From: Meloidogyne chitwoodi
Lineage: Eukaryota; Nematoda; Chromadorea; Rhabditida; Meloidogynidae
DNA: 64,000 nucleotides
Assembly: GCA_015183035.1 (NCBI GenBank)
Contig: JACZZP010000014.1
Location: 186,001-250,000 of the forward strand
Reading direction: 5' to 3'
Part shown: positions 21,493-32,853 of the stretch, one piece after another
Position numbering within the stretch: position 1 is the first letter of the stretch
How the letters are laid out: each line of letters opens with the position of its first letter
Notes under the pieces: model-generated
The model's database searches: none
Told to the model about the DNA's origin: nothing
Seen by the model: the letters and a program-made list of their open reading frames with translations, nothing else
Position numbers and translations under genes: made by a program

Positions 21493-23884
21493 CTAATTAT
21501 AAAATGAAATTGGCCATTTTCCTACCAAATGATCAAAACCGGTCACATCAAATGATGTAATAAATAATTCTATTGAAAATATTGAAAGTCCAACTTTAAG
21601 CGAATAACCATCTGTTAATGGTGTTCCTCGTACACACATAAAATATATACCAACTGTACATTCAGTTGCATTAATTTTTGCTTTTTCTTTACAATCAGAA
21701 ATATTACTAATGTCACAGGGTAATTTTTGTGTTATATTATGACTAATACTCTCATCAAATTGTTCCAACTCTTGGAAAAGATTAAAATTCACTTCAAAAT
21801 TTTGATATTTTTTGTAAAGTTTGAGTTGTTCAACACCCATTTGGAATTTTTCCTAGTGAATAATTTTTAATTTATAGTTATTATTAGAAATATAGTAAGA
21901 TGGTCGGCTTTAACGCCTATACAAAATATCTTTATTTTTTGATGTTTAATTTTCGGTTTAGGCAAAAAACTATATTAACAATAAATATTATTTATATCAT
22001 TCCAGTACAAGAAATATTTTTATAAAGGAGAGTTTAAAATGGTAACTTCTACTTTACATCACAAAAACACGGTAAAGGACGATTCAGAGTCGGCCATTTC
22101 AAAGTATTTGGCATAACTTTTTTAATTTTAAACATTTTAAAATAATTTTTATGTCATTCGAAAGAGCTCGAAAAGTGGAGTCTTTTCACTAATTTGACCA
22201 ATCAGATCAGTTTATTTTAAAAAAAGTTATGCCCGAAAACGCGAAAATACGATTTTCCAATTTTATAACTTTTTGTTGATTGATCCGATCGGATCGGTCC
22301 AATTGGTTAAATTTATCCTTTTATCAGATGCTTTCGATTAATAAAAGAAATATTCAGATCGATTAAGAAATAAAAAAGTTATGGCCAAAAACAACCGGCT
22401 ACTCTGAATCGGCCGACTCTGAATCGTCCCCTACCTATTTCCTAGGCAAAACTTTCTTTCGACGCTGATGCTTACTTAAAGCAGAGAAATTTTCTAATAG
22501 GAGATTTATAAACTTTTTAATACAACTATAAAATTACCTTAATAGTTTCATTGAATTTTTGTAACATTTCTTCTCTCCAATAATTAAACTTTTCATGTAA
22601 AGGAGGATGAAATAATTGATAATTTCTATTCGTTATCTCTCCGAATTTATCAGATCCAAACGGATTAATAGTTTGTGACTCAATATTACTATATTCATTT
22701 CTGTAAAAAATTTCTCTTCTCCAGAATTGCTCATAACGATAACCTCTCTGATAACCTCTCTCTTTTAAATTTTTAGTTTGTTCAATATTTAATTTTATAT
22801 TATTTATTTTATTGCAAATGTTGTATGTCAAGGGTGAGGTTTGATGGGCCAATTGATAATTTAAAAGATGACAAACGTTATTTGCATTTAAAATAATTCT
22901 TCTGTAAAACATCATTAATAGATCATAATCATCTTCATTAGTGCGAACTTTAAAAAAGTCTCGATTAAATTAACAAATAAGTTTTAGCAAAATAATAATT
23001 TTAAAATTTAAAAAAGTAAAAGATCATTCCGGTTATTAAACTTGTTTAATATTAAAATTTAGTAAATTAGGTAATGAATTAACTTTGACCTTTAAAAAAT
23101 GTATTAAATATTAAAAATACAATAGTAAATACTCTCTTAATTAAATTATTGATTTCATGAAGCAAAGAATATTTCAAAATAATTTTTATTAAAATTGAGT
23201 AAATTTGATGACTAATTTTACTATTTTTTACTCAATTTTACCATTCGAAAATAAACTTTTATTGGATAAAAACATTTTTTTATCATTTATTTACCAACAA
23301 TTTAAAATTATAAATAAATACCTTGCTTGTAAAAATTCTGATTGATCTCTGCTAAATATTCATCTAAAAATTTTAAATTTATTTTTTAAAATTTATTTAA
23401 AGTTATACCTGTTAATGCTTCATTATCAACTGTTAAATTTCTTCCTATAAATTTTTTCAATAAATATAATTATAATATATCATCAAAACTTTATACCTCT
23501 CAAATTAATTGCTTGATGTGGTTGACTAATAGGCAGAGGGTAGTCATCCCATGTATCGTAATGCTGAGGATTATTTTGGGATGATGATGCCTCGCCATCA
23601 CAATTTACGTTGTGTCCCAAATTATAACTCATAACTTCTCCAACGTTCTGTTGAACTTCTTGAAAATGATAGGGAAATTTTCCTTTACAAATTGCACAAA
23701 ATCTTTTCCAACAATATTTTTTGCCTTCTTTCGGATAATGTTTGAATTTTGCCGGGTAACTTTTATCTCTAGATATCGGACAAGAGTTCGAACATGATTC
23801 TACTGTAATATCAGGGTTTGGATCAGGATCCATTCCAGTAATAATTTGAAAACAAATTGAAATTAACAAGAATGAAATTAACAT
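21493..23884 (-). CDS. Secreted cysteine-rich protein, unrecognised family (paralogue C)
   Basis: Exons 23884-23497, 23444-23409, 23363-23322, 22947-22538 and 21852-21493 give one uninterrupted frame of 411 residues. N terminus MLISFLLISICFQIITG is a signal peptide; then SCSNSCPISRDKSYP and YPKEGKKYCWKRFCAIC; a middle RTNEDDYDLLMMFYRR segment parallel to RIVSDDKRLLKMFNKR in paralogue B; and a last exon with ATECTVGIYFMCVR and GFDHLVGKWPISF. The shared GFDHLxGKWP block is the strongest family signature. No domain recognised. A long intron (21853-22537) holds a foldback transposon. Likely a lineage-specific secreted protein; role unknown. Confidence 0.75.
22068..22434. mobile_element. Foldback MITE in paralogue C intron
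   Basis: Arms GACGATTCAGAGTCGGCC (22079) and GGCCGACTCTGAATCGTC (22413-22430) are perfect complements, with AAAAAGTTATGGCCAAAAAC inside. A fragment of the same family lies at 46050-46147. Confidence 0.7.
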
Positions 23885-24097
23885 TTTAATTAAATTTAAT
23901 AAAAAATAAATTAAATTATTTGTTAAATTTTCTATAATCTTTTTTTTTATTTAATTTTAAGAATGAAGGTAATTAATAGAGGGAATGTAAGAATGAAGGG
24001 TATAATTGACTAAAATTTAGCATTTAAAGCCAGGGGAATAGAAATGGTAGGCTGTGAATTTATCAATAATTTGCCACGATAAAAAATTGATTTAAAT

Positions 24098-24779
24098 CAG
24101 AGCTGCCAGATGAAAAAATGAAAAATCCGCAAATTCATCTGAAAAAATCCTCATTTTGGGCAAAAATCCGCAAATAATAAAAATGTTCATTAAATAGAAA
24201 TTCTTTATTAATGTTCATATTTTTCGCTATTAATAATAGGTTTTAATAATTTATTATTGGAAATAATCATCTTGTAAAATTCTGTGCAAGAAAAATCGTA
24301 ATTAACCTTCAATTGGGTTAGTAATTTGACGCGCCGCAGGCGAAAAAGTGCTCAATCCCAGAAGATCGAAACCCAAAAGATCTTTTAACCAATTGGTCCA
24401 ATTGCTAATTCGGTCAAATATATTACAACTAGTTGGTATTGCACAAACTTGGATATATTGGGAGTTATTACTTTTCCGTTTAAGTAGTTGGCCCAATTGG
24501 TTGAATTATTTGGGTTGACACCGAAAAATTTTGGAGATCTAATGTACTCTAGTTAACCAAAATTTACATTTTCAGCGCCGCAGGCGAAAAATTTTGGAAA
24601 TTTTTTTACTCTAGTTGCCAAAATTTACCCAAAAATAGCAATTTTTAATTAAATTTCTGAAAAAACATCAAAAATATCAAAAATCCTCAAAAATCCGCAA
24701 ATCCTCATTTTCAAAAAAATCCTCAACGAACTCGTAAAATCCTCAAAATGAGGATAAATCCGCAGATCTGGCAGCTCTG
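24098..24779. mobile_element. hAT-type MITE (TIR CAGAGCTGCCAGAT, TSD ATTTAAAT)
   Basis: Starts CAGAGCTGCCAGAT and ends ATCTGGCAGCTCTG, with ATTTAAAT on both sides (24090-24097, 24780-24787). The 8-bp duplication and CAGAG terminus fit hAT. Inside are repeated AAAATCCGCAAAT/AAAATCCTCA strings and two GCGCCGCAGGCGAAAAA-type motifs. Non-coding. Confidence 0.75.
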
Positions 24780-24949
24780 ATTTAAATATTTATATAGTTA
24801 AGCGATATTTCCGTCAATTTTATATTTTTTAAATATTTTACAACATTTTTATGTTTATATATTTGTTTTTTGTTATGTTATTAATTCTGCTTATGAAACT
24901 TTTTTTTGAAACAAGTTTCCATATTTCGTATTTAGATAAAATTCAGATA

Positions 24950-25250
24950 AAATTTTAGAGATATCTTTAAAAAATTAGTTTTTAATGCGACTTTTAAATT
25001 TTATATCTCTTCCTCTTAGAATTTCTTATTTTTATGCATTTCTTTCCGTCCTTTAAAAAATGACAAAACGTCACAAAGGGAAAGTTAGACAAAATGTCCG
25101 TAAGGGTAATTATTACAAAACGTCAGGAGGGTTAAGTGTGAGTTTTATTTGATCAAGAATTTTTAAGCATTTTAATAAAATAAAATTTTAAATAATTAAA
25201 ATTTTAAGACTGAATATTTTCACTACTTAAAATTTTATTAAAATTTAATA
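24950..25250. other. Intergenic, repeat-like ACAAAACGTCA strings
   Basis: Short phrases such as GACAAAACGTCACAAAGGG, ACAAAATGTCCGTAAGGG and ACAAAACGTCAGGAGGG (25060-25135) look like a degenerate repeat. No gene seen. Confidence 0.4.
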
Positions 25251-25254
25251 AATA

Positions 25255-26465
25255 CCGTATTTACTCTAATAGATGACAGTCATTCTATTTTTCGATGCCC
25301 TCAAATTTTGTCATTCAATTAGAGGTGTCATTCAAATAGAGGGTGTCATTGTATTTTTCAATGACCAATTTTTCATTAATTTATTCAAATTTTTAATTAA
25401 TTAAACAACCGAAGAATCACTAAGATAACCATTTTGGTACTTTTCCGTTATGGCGGCAATTTCCGCAATTTTTTGTCCGCAATTTTTTCCTTTCTTTATT
25501 ATGTATATTGGAGGCATAATTCAACATATTTTTTAATTTTTCCAAAAAAGATTATATAAAGCTCCTTGATTTTGCAAAATGGAATGAGCACACAACGAAT
25601 GTCTACAGACCCTCGAAATTGAAAACCCATAGGGGGAGTAAGCTCATTTGAGGTGATTACCGCGGCTGCACTTAAATTATTTTCACTGAATTAAATATTT
25701 TGTTGTAATTTGAGCCGTAGAATGACGCACGTACCAAAAGCCAACCAGGGATGGGCGTCCAAATGAAGAAGTCATAAAATACTCCCAATAGGTCCAAGTT
25801 TGGCGTGTTTCCAGCAAATTTCGATCCTTCATAACTGTTCAAAATCGTTCAATCAAGACGATTTTGATCTCATTCGATAGGTCTCAAGAGCTCTCTCAAA
25901 TAAGCTATCATACTCATTTTGAATTTTTATCCTCAAATAGCTTACCCCCTCTATGGTTATTCGATTTTTGGGGGTCTTATCCCGGCTCAGAGTCGTTGGT
26001 CCGACTTCGTTCAGGGCTAGTTCGACTCAGCTTGCCGAGCTCTTTCGAATGACACCTCTCTTGATCGTATTAAACAGCTACAAAAAACCTATACTTCCCC
26101 AGATTCGTTGAATTATGCCTCCAATATAATAAAGAAAGGAAAAAAATTGCGGACAAAAAATTGCGGAAATTGCCGCCATAACGGAAAAGTACCACCATTT
26201 TCTATAGGTCCCTCCTCGTCTGTCAAATTCGATACGTCAATATTTTCATCAAAATTATCCATCTAAAACTTAAAAATAATGAAAAGAAAAAAATTAGGCA
26301 AAGTTATTCATAGGCAATTTATTTCACGGTAACCCAAAAGTGTCATTCAATTAGAGGTGTCATTCAAATAGAGGGTGTCATTTTATTTTTCGATGCCCTC
26401 AAATTGTGTCACTCAAATAGAGGTGTCATTCAAATGGAGGTGTCATTCTATTAGAGTAAATACGG
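25255..26465. mobile_element. Tc1/mariner-type MITE (TA TSD) with a nested element
   Basis: Outer TIR CCGTATTTACTCTAATAGA and its complement, flanked by TA on each side (25253-25254, 26466-26467). Subterminal GTCATTCAATTAGAGGTGTC blocks are inverted at the two ends. The middle (25436-26193) is a separate element inserted later. A small intact relative lies at 29981-30067. Confidence 0.75.
25436..26193. mobile_element. Foldback element nested in the mariner-type MITE (TSD ACCATTTT)
   Basis: Long TIRs beginning GGTACTTTTCCGTTATGG (about 55 bases, GTCCGCAATTTTTTCC inside) with 8-bp duplication ACCATTTT (25428-25435, 26194-26201). The interior carries CATAGGGGGAGTAAGCTCA and its inverse. A terminal fragment is present in the glutaredoxin intron near 57733. 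Confidence 0.75.
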
Positions 26466-26883
26466 TATTTTATTTTTTTTATTATTATAGTCTGATTATT
26501 AAAATTCAAATATCAGCGTTTTAACAGATTAAAATAAAAATAATCAATTAAAATGTTTATCTGAGTGTAATTTAAGCTGATTATTTAATGTGAATAATAT
26601 TTGAATCTGGCCAATTTTAATTGCATTTTTTAAATGCTTTTTTTTTGTTGAAAAATGAGTGAATAAAGAGAGGTAATAAATACATATTATTATTTCATAT
26701 AAATATTTATAATATTTTTATCCCCTAAATAATATAAAATAAATGTATGAATTGACAATTAAAAAACTTTAAATTAATATTATTAAAGTTTAAGCAATTT
26801 TACTAAATTTATTATAAATAAGATAAGCGAGGAGAAGCTTTTTTGGGGGGTTTTATTATTAAAAACTTGACACATTTATAACA

Positions 26884-27070
26884 AAGGCCGAAACTTGCAG
26901 ACCAACGCAATAAAGTTCAAGTCCAAAACTTGAATAAATAATTAATTAAAATACCTTTCTAAAATATTGTTAAATAAATTCTTATACCAATTAAACCTTT
27001 GAAAGGAAGATAAACTAATTTTTTGAAGTTAAATGTGTCAGTCCTTAAGTTTTGGTCCGCAAGTTTCGCT
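26884..27070. mobile_element. Foldback repeat, CGAAACTTGCRGACC family
   Basis: Arms GGCCGAAACTTGCAGACC and GGTCCGCAAGTTTCGCTCGACC bracket an AT-rich centre, just upstream of the mucin-like gene. Similar arms are seen at 58590-58795. Confidence 0.5.
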
Positions 27071-27188
27071 CGACCCTTAAAAGGGTAAATGGATGAATAA
27101 AATATATAAAAAATATGAACGATAAAAACATTAAGAAAAATAATTTTTTAAATATATAAAATAATTAAAAAAAATTTATTTTTAAGTT

Positions 27189-30142
27189 ATGGGCAGAGAA
27201 TTTTTAATTAATTTATTTTTGTTAATTTTATTTCCTGTTATGATCGAAGCAGATGTTTATTGTTATATGGGAGGTGGTTATTCTTCTACTAATGGGACAA
27301 CTCTTGGTTTACACACAGTTTGTGTAGGAAATTATTGTTATCTTGGTAAATTTTTAAAATAAAGTTGATAAATTTAAATTTAATTTCTGAGACTCAAATG
27401 GGTGGGGAACCTAAAAATAACCTCTATTTTTCTCTTAAAGCAATAAACTCTGACGGCAGTTGGTCATCAAGTTGTCAGGAACCAGCAAATATAGCTAGCA
27501 CAGTAATTCCTTCAAATACAACAACATATTGCTCATCAAATTCTCAACCAATGTATTGCTATTGTACTGATAATTTTTGCAATACGCCTAATAATCCCAA
27601 CTTTTATTCTTCATTAAACAGGTTTTAGAATTAATTTATTTTCAATTATATTAAATTTTTATAGTTCATTTTCAAAAATTGTAAAGCCTTCTGATCCTGG
27701 AAATTTTACATGTTTTGAATGTGGCACTCCTCTAATAAGGAATTTAGACGGAAGCAGAAGAATGGCAAATTTTAATGTTACATGTGATGGCAGAAAGTAT
27801 TGTACTGGAAGATATTGTATTACACGTAAGGAGATTTGAAATATTTAATAAAATTATTTAAAATAAGCATCAGAGGGTAAAATGAATTAATATTTTCAAA
27901 TATAGGGCGATCATCTGCACCACGCTCTTATTGCGCTACCTCTTGGGAGGGACAGAAAAGTATCGCATGTAATAAGCTTACTAATCAAAATGATGATCAA
28001 GAATGTGTGTGTCAACAAGACTTTTGCAATTGGCCTTATGATCCTTTGACAACAATAGCTACAACAACTTTACCCGCAACAACAACAACTTTACCCGCAA
28101 CAACAACAACTTTGCCCGCAACAACAACAACTTTACCCGCAACAACAACTTTGCCCGCAACAACAACTTTGCCCGCAACAACAACAACTTTGCCCGCAAC
28201 AACAACAACTTTACCCGCAACAACAACAACTTTACCCGCAACAACAACAACTTTGCCCGCAACAACAACAACTTTACCCGCAACAACAACTTTGCCCGCA
28301 ACAACAACTTTGCCCGCAACAACAACAACTTTGCCCGCAACAACAACAACTTTACCCGCAACAACAACAACTTTACCCGCAACAACAACTTTGCCCGCAA
28401 CAACAACAACTTTGCCCTCAACAACAACAACTTTGCCCGCAACAACAACAACTTTACCCGCAACAACAACATTACCCGCAACAACAACAACTTTGCCCGC
28501 AACAACAACAACTTTACCCGCAACAACAACTTTGCCCGCAACAACAACAAAAACTTTGATATCAACAACACCATCAGGCTTGCTTATATTTTTATTATAA
28601 ATTTAATTCTGTTATATTTTAGTTAATAATAGTTTACCACCAAGTCCATGGCAATGTTCATCTGGTTGTATTCCAAGTCAAATAACATTAACTCCAACTA
28701 ATTCTAGTTCTATTAATATAAGTAGCAATGCATTTGTTGCACCTGCTGGATGTGCAAAACTAATGGTTACGTGTATGTCTCCTCCAAATGCCGGTGTTGC
28801 TGTAAGAAATTTTTAAGTGTTGCATAAAATTTGAAAAATGTTTAGTTTGGAAATCAGGGATCGCTAATGGCATGGACGCCAGATTTTACTAGAGTTGATG
28901 CTCTTCTGTATTGTATTCAGTTTAATGGATCGACACAGTCTTGGACAAGATTTGGTACAACACAAGACCCTAACTCAATGTTAATAGTCAATGAGGTATT
29001 TTTATCGTAAATTAAATGTTAATTTAGAATATAAAATTATTTACTTATAATTTTAATATAGGCACATTGCACGATTGTTTCTCCAACTACAACAACCCCG
29101 CCCACAACTCAACCTCCAACTACAACAACCCCGCCCACAACTCAACCTCCAACTACAACAACCCCGCCCACAACTCAACCTCCAACTACAACAACCCCGC
29201 CCACAACTCAACCTCCAACTACAACAGCCCCGCCCACAACTCAACCTCCAACTACAACAACCCCGCCCACAACTCAACCTCCAACTACAACAGCCCCGCC
29301 CACAACTCAACCTCCAACTACAACAACCCCGCCCACAACTCAACCTCCAACTACAACAACCCCGCCCACAACTCAACCTCCAACTACAACAGTCCCGCCC
29401 ACAACTCAACCTCCAACTACAACAGTCCCGCCCACAACTCAACCTCCAACTACAACAGCCCCGCCGACAACTCAACCTCCAACTACAACAACCCCGCCCA
29501 CAACTCAACATCCAACTACAACAAAACCACTTACAACTATGCCGCCCCTGCCACCTACAACAACAACTATGCCACTTCAAACTACAACTCTACATCCTAC
29601 AACACTTACAGTAACATCACCGCCGTTACCAATGACAACATCACGTTGTTTTTTTTATTTGATTTTTAATAATTATTATTTAGATATTTGACAGTTAAAT
29701 ATTATGTTATTATTTTAAATTTCTAGCAAATCCAAATTCAACTGTTGTTGTTTGTCCAAATGGCAGAAGGTTTGGCCCAAATGAAATGGCTGTAACAATG
29801 GGAAATATAATGAAAAATGTTTTGCTTAATTTAAAAATAATTTTTAACTTTACTATTATTTAGTCAATTTTATCAACTTTTAATGGTGCAAGTAGCAATC
29901 CTGCAATTAATGATTATAGTCAAGGAATTCAAACTCATATCTGCAATTATGCGTAAATAAATTATTTTAAATTTTATTTACCGTATTTCCTCTAATAGAT
30001 TGACTCATTTATTTTTTAAACCTCTAGGGGTTGGTCTAATAGAAGGAGTCTATTAGAGGAAATACGGTATGTACCTAATTTAAAAATTAAATATTTATTT
30101 CATATTTACAGTAGCGGGGATGGTTCAGGAAGTGATGGTTAA
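27189..30142 (+). CDS. Secreted mucin-like protein with ET-module-like and C6-like domains
   Basis: Ten exons: 27189-27345, 27441-27621, 27665-27825, 27906-28577, 28623-28801, 28846-28995, 29062-29644, 29727-29818, 29864-29952, 30112-30142; 764 residues with every phase consistent. Signal peptide MGREFLINLFLLILFPVMIEA. Two cysteine-rich modules follow, each ending in a C-x-C-x4-FCN pattern (CYCTDNFCN; CVCQQDFCN), typical of nematode ET modules. Next come a long TTTLPA/TTTTLPA tract, a domain CSSGCIPSQITLTP...VAPAGCAKLMVTC resembling the nematode C6 (DUF281) domain, a PTTTTPPTTQP tract, and a short C-terminal domain starting VVVCPNGRRFGPNEMAVT. Intron 4 needs a GC-AG splice (CAG|GCTTGC). Probably a secreted, heavily O-glycosylated surface or cuticle protein. 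The domain names are by resemblance only. Confidence 0.75.
28062..28552 (+). repeat. Coding tandem repeat, 18/21 bp (TTTLPA)
   Basis: About 25 copies of ACAACAACAACTTTRCCCGCA, with 18- and 21-bp variants, encode TTTLPA and TTTTLPA in exon 4 of the mucin-like gene. Copies are nearly identical at the DNA level, so recently expanded. Confidence 0.9.
29080..29520 (+). repeat. Coding tandem repeat, 33 bp (PTTTTPPTTQP)
   Basis: About 13 copies of a 33-bp unit with only occasional single-base changes (ACAACC, ACAGCC, ACAGTC) in exon 7 of the mucin-like gene. Confidence 0.9.
29981..30067. mobile_element. 87-bp mariner-type MITE in intron 9 of the mucin-like gene
   Basis: CCGTATTTCCTCTAATAGA at one end and its perfect complement at the other, TA on both sides. 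The whole intron apart from its edges is this element. Confidence 0.85.
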
Positions 30143-30199
30143 TAATTAATCATGTCGATTTATTTATACAGAGAAAAAAATAAAAATAATGTTATTAAT

Positions 30200-30568
30200 A
30201 TACGGAACCGGCAAACTAAGCGCTTGGTCAACTGAGTGCCAACCATTATAGCACAAGAATGGTTTGTTAATTTTAGTTGTTTATGGTACCATTGGATAGA
30301 GCAGAAAACGAGCCACATATTACCAAAAAATTAAGATTTTCGGAAAATTTGAAAAATAGTTATAGTCAAAAAACCCTCCAAAAATCAAATTTTCAGTAAA
30401 TTTGCAGTTTTCTGACTTAATTTTTTTCAAAAATTCTGATTTTTTGTTATTTTGTAGCAAATATTCTGAACTATCCAAAGATACCATAAAAACCTAAAAT
30501 GAACAAACCGTTATTGCGTTATAATGGCTGGCGCTCAGTTGGCCCATGCTAAGTTCCACCCATTAATA
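30200..30568. mobile_element. Foldback element, ACCATTGGATAGAGCAGAA family
   Basis: Arms AACTAAGCGCTTGGTCAACTG (first 20 bases shown in part) and its diverged inverse GGCGCTCAGTTGGCCCATGC bracket ATGGTACCATTGGATAGAGC and its inverse. Related to the element at 33636-34012. Confidence 0.55.
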
Positions 30569-30772
30569 TATCAATCATTATAGAAAAATTTATTATTAAT
30601 ATTATTTGTACAAATATTAAATGTAATATTTTTCATTTAAATTAGTAATTGAACCATTCAACAAATTAATAAGATTTATTTTATTATTATTGTATTTATT
30701 AATTAAAATTAATAAAATTCATCATTCCTTCTAATAAAATTCGAATTTTTAAATTTTAAAAAAGTTTATGAG

Positions 30773-31603
30773 TAGGGCTGTCAAAAATATTGACGAAAAA
30801 GTGGCAAAATATTGAAAAAATTTAAATAAATATTGATGAAAAAATCTCAAAATATTGATAGAAATATTGAAAAATCTGTAAAATATTGACCAAATATGAC
30901 GAAATTTTTGACAATTTGTCATATTTTACACTTGGTAACATTTTGTCACATCTTGCATTACTGACAATTTGTCATATTATACCTTTGGTGACATTTTCTA
31001 ATAGTAGAAAATTACAGAACCACAGAAAATTACTGAAACAGAAATTCTGTGGCTCTGTGGAAAAAAATACAGATCTATGGATTTTCCACAGAATTTTATT
31101 CCCTCAGATTCTGAGAAAGTTTTCCGCAGATTCCGAGGTGTTTCCTCAGAATCATCTGGCATCCCAGAATCTGATCGCCCATAATTTTATTGAAACAGAT
31201 TTTCCCCAGATTCTGTGCTCAAAATCCAAAATATGGGGGTAATTGTGATAGGCCCCTGTAGAATAAATATTCTTTCCATTTATTCGCTTAACCCATTCAC
31301 GAAACAAGGCTATTTTTGATTTAGTTGGGGCCATTCTTTTTGATTTTAAAATTTTATTTTCAAAAAAAATGTAAAAAAAATTGTAAAATAGCGTTGATAC
31401 AATAAAAAATATATAATTGTACAAAGAAAAAGCGAATTTTTGACGCGAATGAAAAAGTCCAAAATATTGACAAAATATTGAAAATATTGAAATCAAAAAC
31501 CATCCTAGAATCTCCAAACTAAGCCAGAAATGTGTTTTTCGTACATTTCATGCTTCCATTAGTTCGAAAAAAAATATTAATTTCAATATTTTTGACAGCC
31601 CTA
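30773..31603. mobile_element. hAT-type element (TIR TAGGGCTGTCAAAAATATTG, TSD TTTATGAG)
   Basis: Perfect terminal inverted repeats beginning TAGGGCTGTCAAAAATA and an exact 8-bp duplication TTTATGAG (30765-30772, 31604-31611). The 831-bp body has no transposase; a frame at 30886-31242 has no recognisable motif. Confidence 0.85.
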
Positions 31604-31611
31604 TTTATGAG

Positions 31612-32853
31612 AATGGTTAGAAAATTGATGAAATAGATTACGCCTATTATGAATGCCAAAAAAATAATTATTTAGTTATTAGTATAAAACAAGATTCGTA
31701 TCAATAAAAATTGAAATAAACTTAAAAAATCTTTTTAGCTCAATTTTGAAGAAAACTGAAATTTATTCTTATTTCAATTTAATAAAGCTGTCCTTAATTT
31801 ATTTTTTTTTCAAAATAATTAAATATATTTTATTTATAAACTTTTTTTAAAAGTAGTGTTAGTTTGATGTAATTTAGTCTTAAATACTATACAAACCAAA
31901 AATTCTTAAAATAAAAAATGAACATTTCAGTTTCTCTCAAAAAGCCAATCATCATTAAAAAAAAGAGTAGGTAATAAACCTTCAGAAATTTCTTCTAAAG
32001 AATTTACGCATTTCCACAAAAGAAATGCTTCCAAAAATTACTTAAACCCATAAGCGTCCCCCTGCACGGAAATCTTTAGTAAAAGGCGAAAGATTTCTTC
32101 GTCCGAATACAAGGGAACCAGGGATATTTTAAGCTAAAAAGTTACTTTATTATTATTAAATTTATTAAAATTGTTTAATGGGTTGTTCTGTTGCTTGAAA
32201 ATAAACAAATTTCTTCTCTTTATTTCTTTATTCTTTTTTTCTTTTCTCTCTCCTTTTTTTCTTTTTCTTTTTTTTCTCTCATTTTCTCTTTTTTAATATT
32301 GTTTAAAATTTTATTTATTTATTTATTTTTAATTATTTATTATTTTATAAATTAATTTTTGTAAAATTAAAATGTTTTAAATTTTGTCCTTTAATTTTTA
32401 AAAAATTCAGATTTCGAAGTTCCGTGTTTCGATATTTTTAAAATTTGAAAAATCTCTTAATTAAAGGTCTAAATTAATCATTTTAAAAAATATTTTTTAT
32501 TATTTTTAAATTTAATTACTAATTTTACTTTTATTAAAATTCTGTTCCACCAAAATAAAATTAGTAAATTCGGTGAATATTAAATAAAAAAAAATAATTA
32601 ATTAATTACAGAAGGGAAAAAAAATTTTTTTAAATAAATAAATATGTAAAAGTTAAATTATTTATTAATTAATTTTATTTTGGAATTTTTTTGAAAATAG
32701 TAAAAATTAATTTTTGAATTTATTAAATTTTTGAAGGTCATTAATTAAATTATTATTTAATTAATTTTTAATTTCATTATTATTTTTAAATAATTATTTT
32801 TAAATTTTAAAAAATATTAAAAAATTATTTTAATTATTTTTAAGATTTTAAAA
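31612..32853. other. Intergenic region upstream of the astacin gene, with a coding-like fragment
   Basis: Mostly AT-rich. At 31930-32135 the plus strand reads ISSKEFTHFHKRNASKNYLNP then stop, and in an overlapping frame RPPARKSLVKGERFLRPN and NTREPGIF then stop. This basic composition looks like an old coding exon broken by a frameshift; the family was not recognised. The rest, including the pyrimidine tract at 32205-32290, shows nothing else. Confidence 0.35.

Noticed and set aside
28059..28574. Minus-strand Leu/Arg repeat frame
   Set aside because: Shadow of the TTTLPA coding array on the plus strand.
29053..29614. Trp/Cys-rich minus frame and Gln/Leu/Pro- and Asn/Ser-rich plus frames
   Set aside because: Shadows of the 33-bp coding repeat; the frame that joins neighbouring exons in phase is the PTTTTPPTTQP one.
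30886..31517. 118- and 121-residue frames inside the hAT-like element
   Set aside because: No transposase motif and opposite-strand overlap; non-autonomous element.
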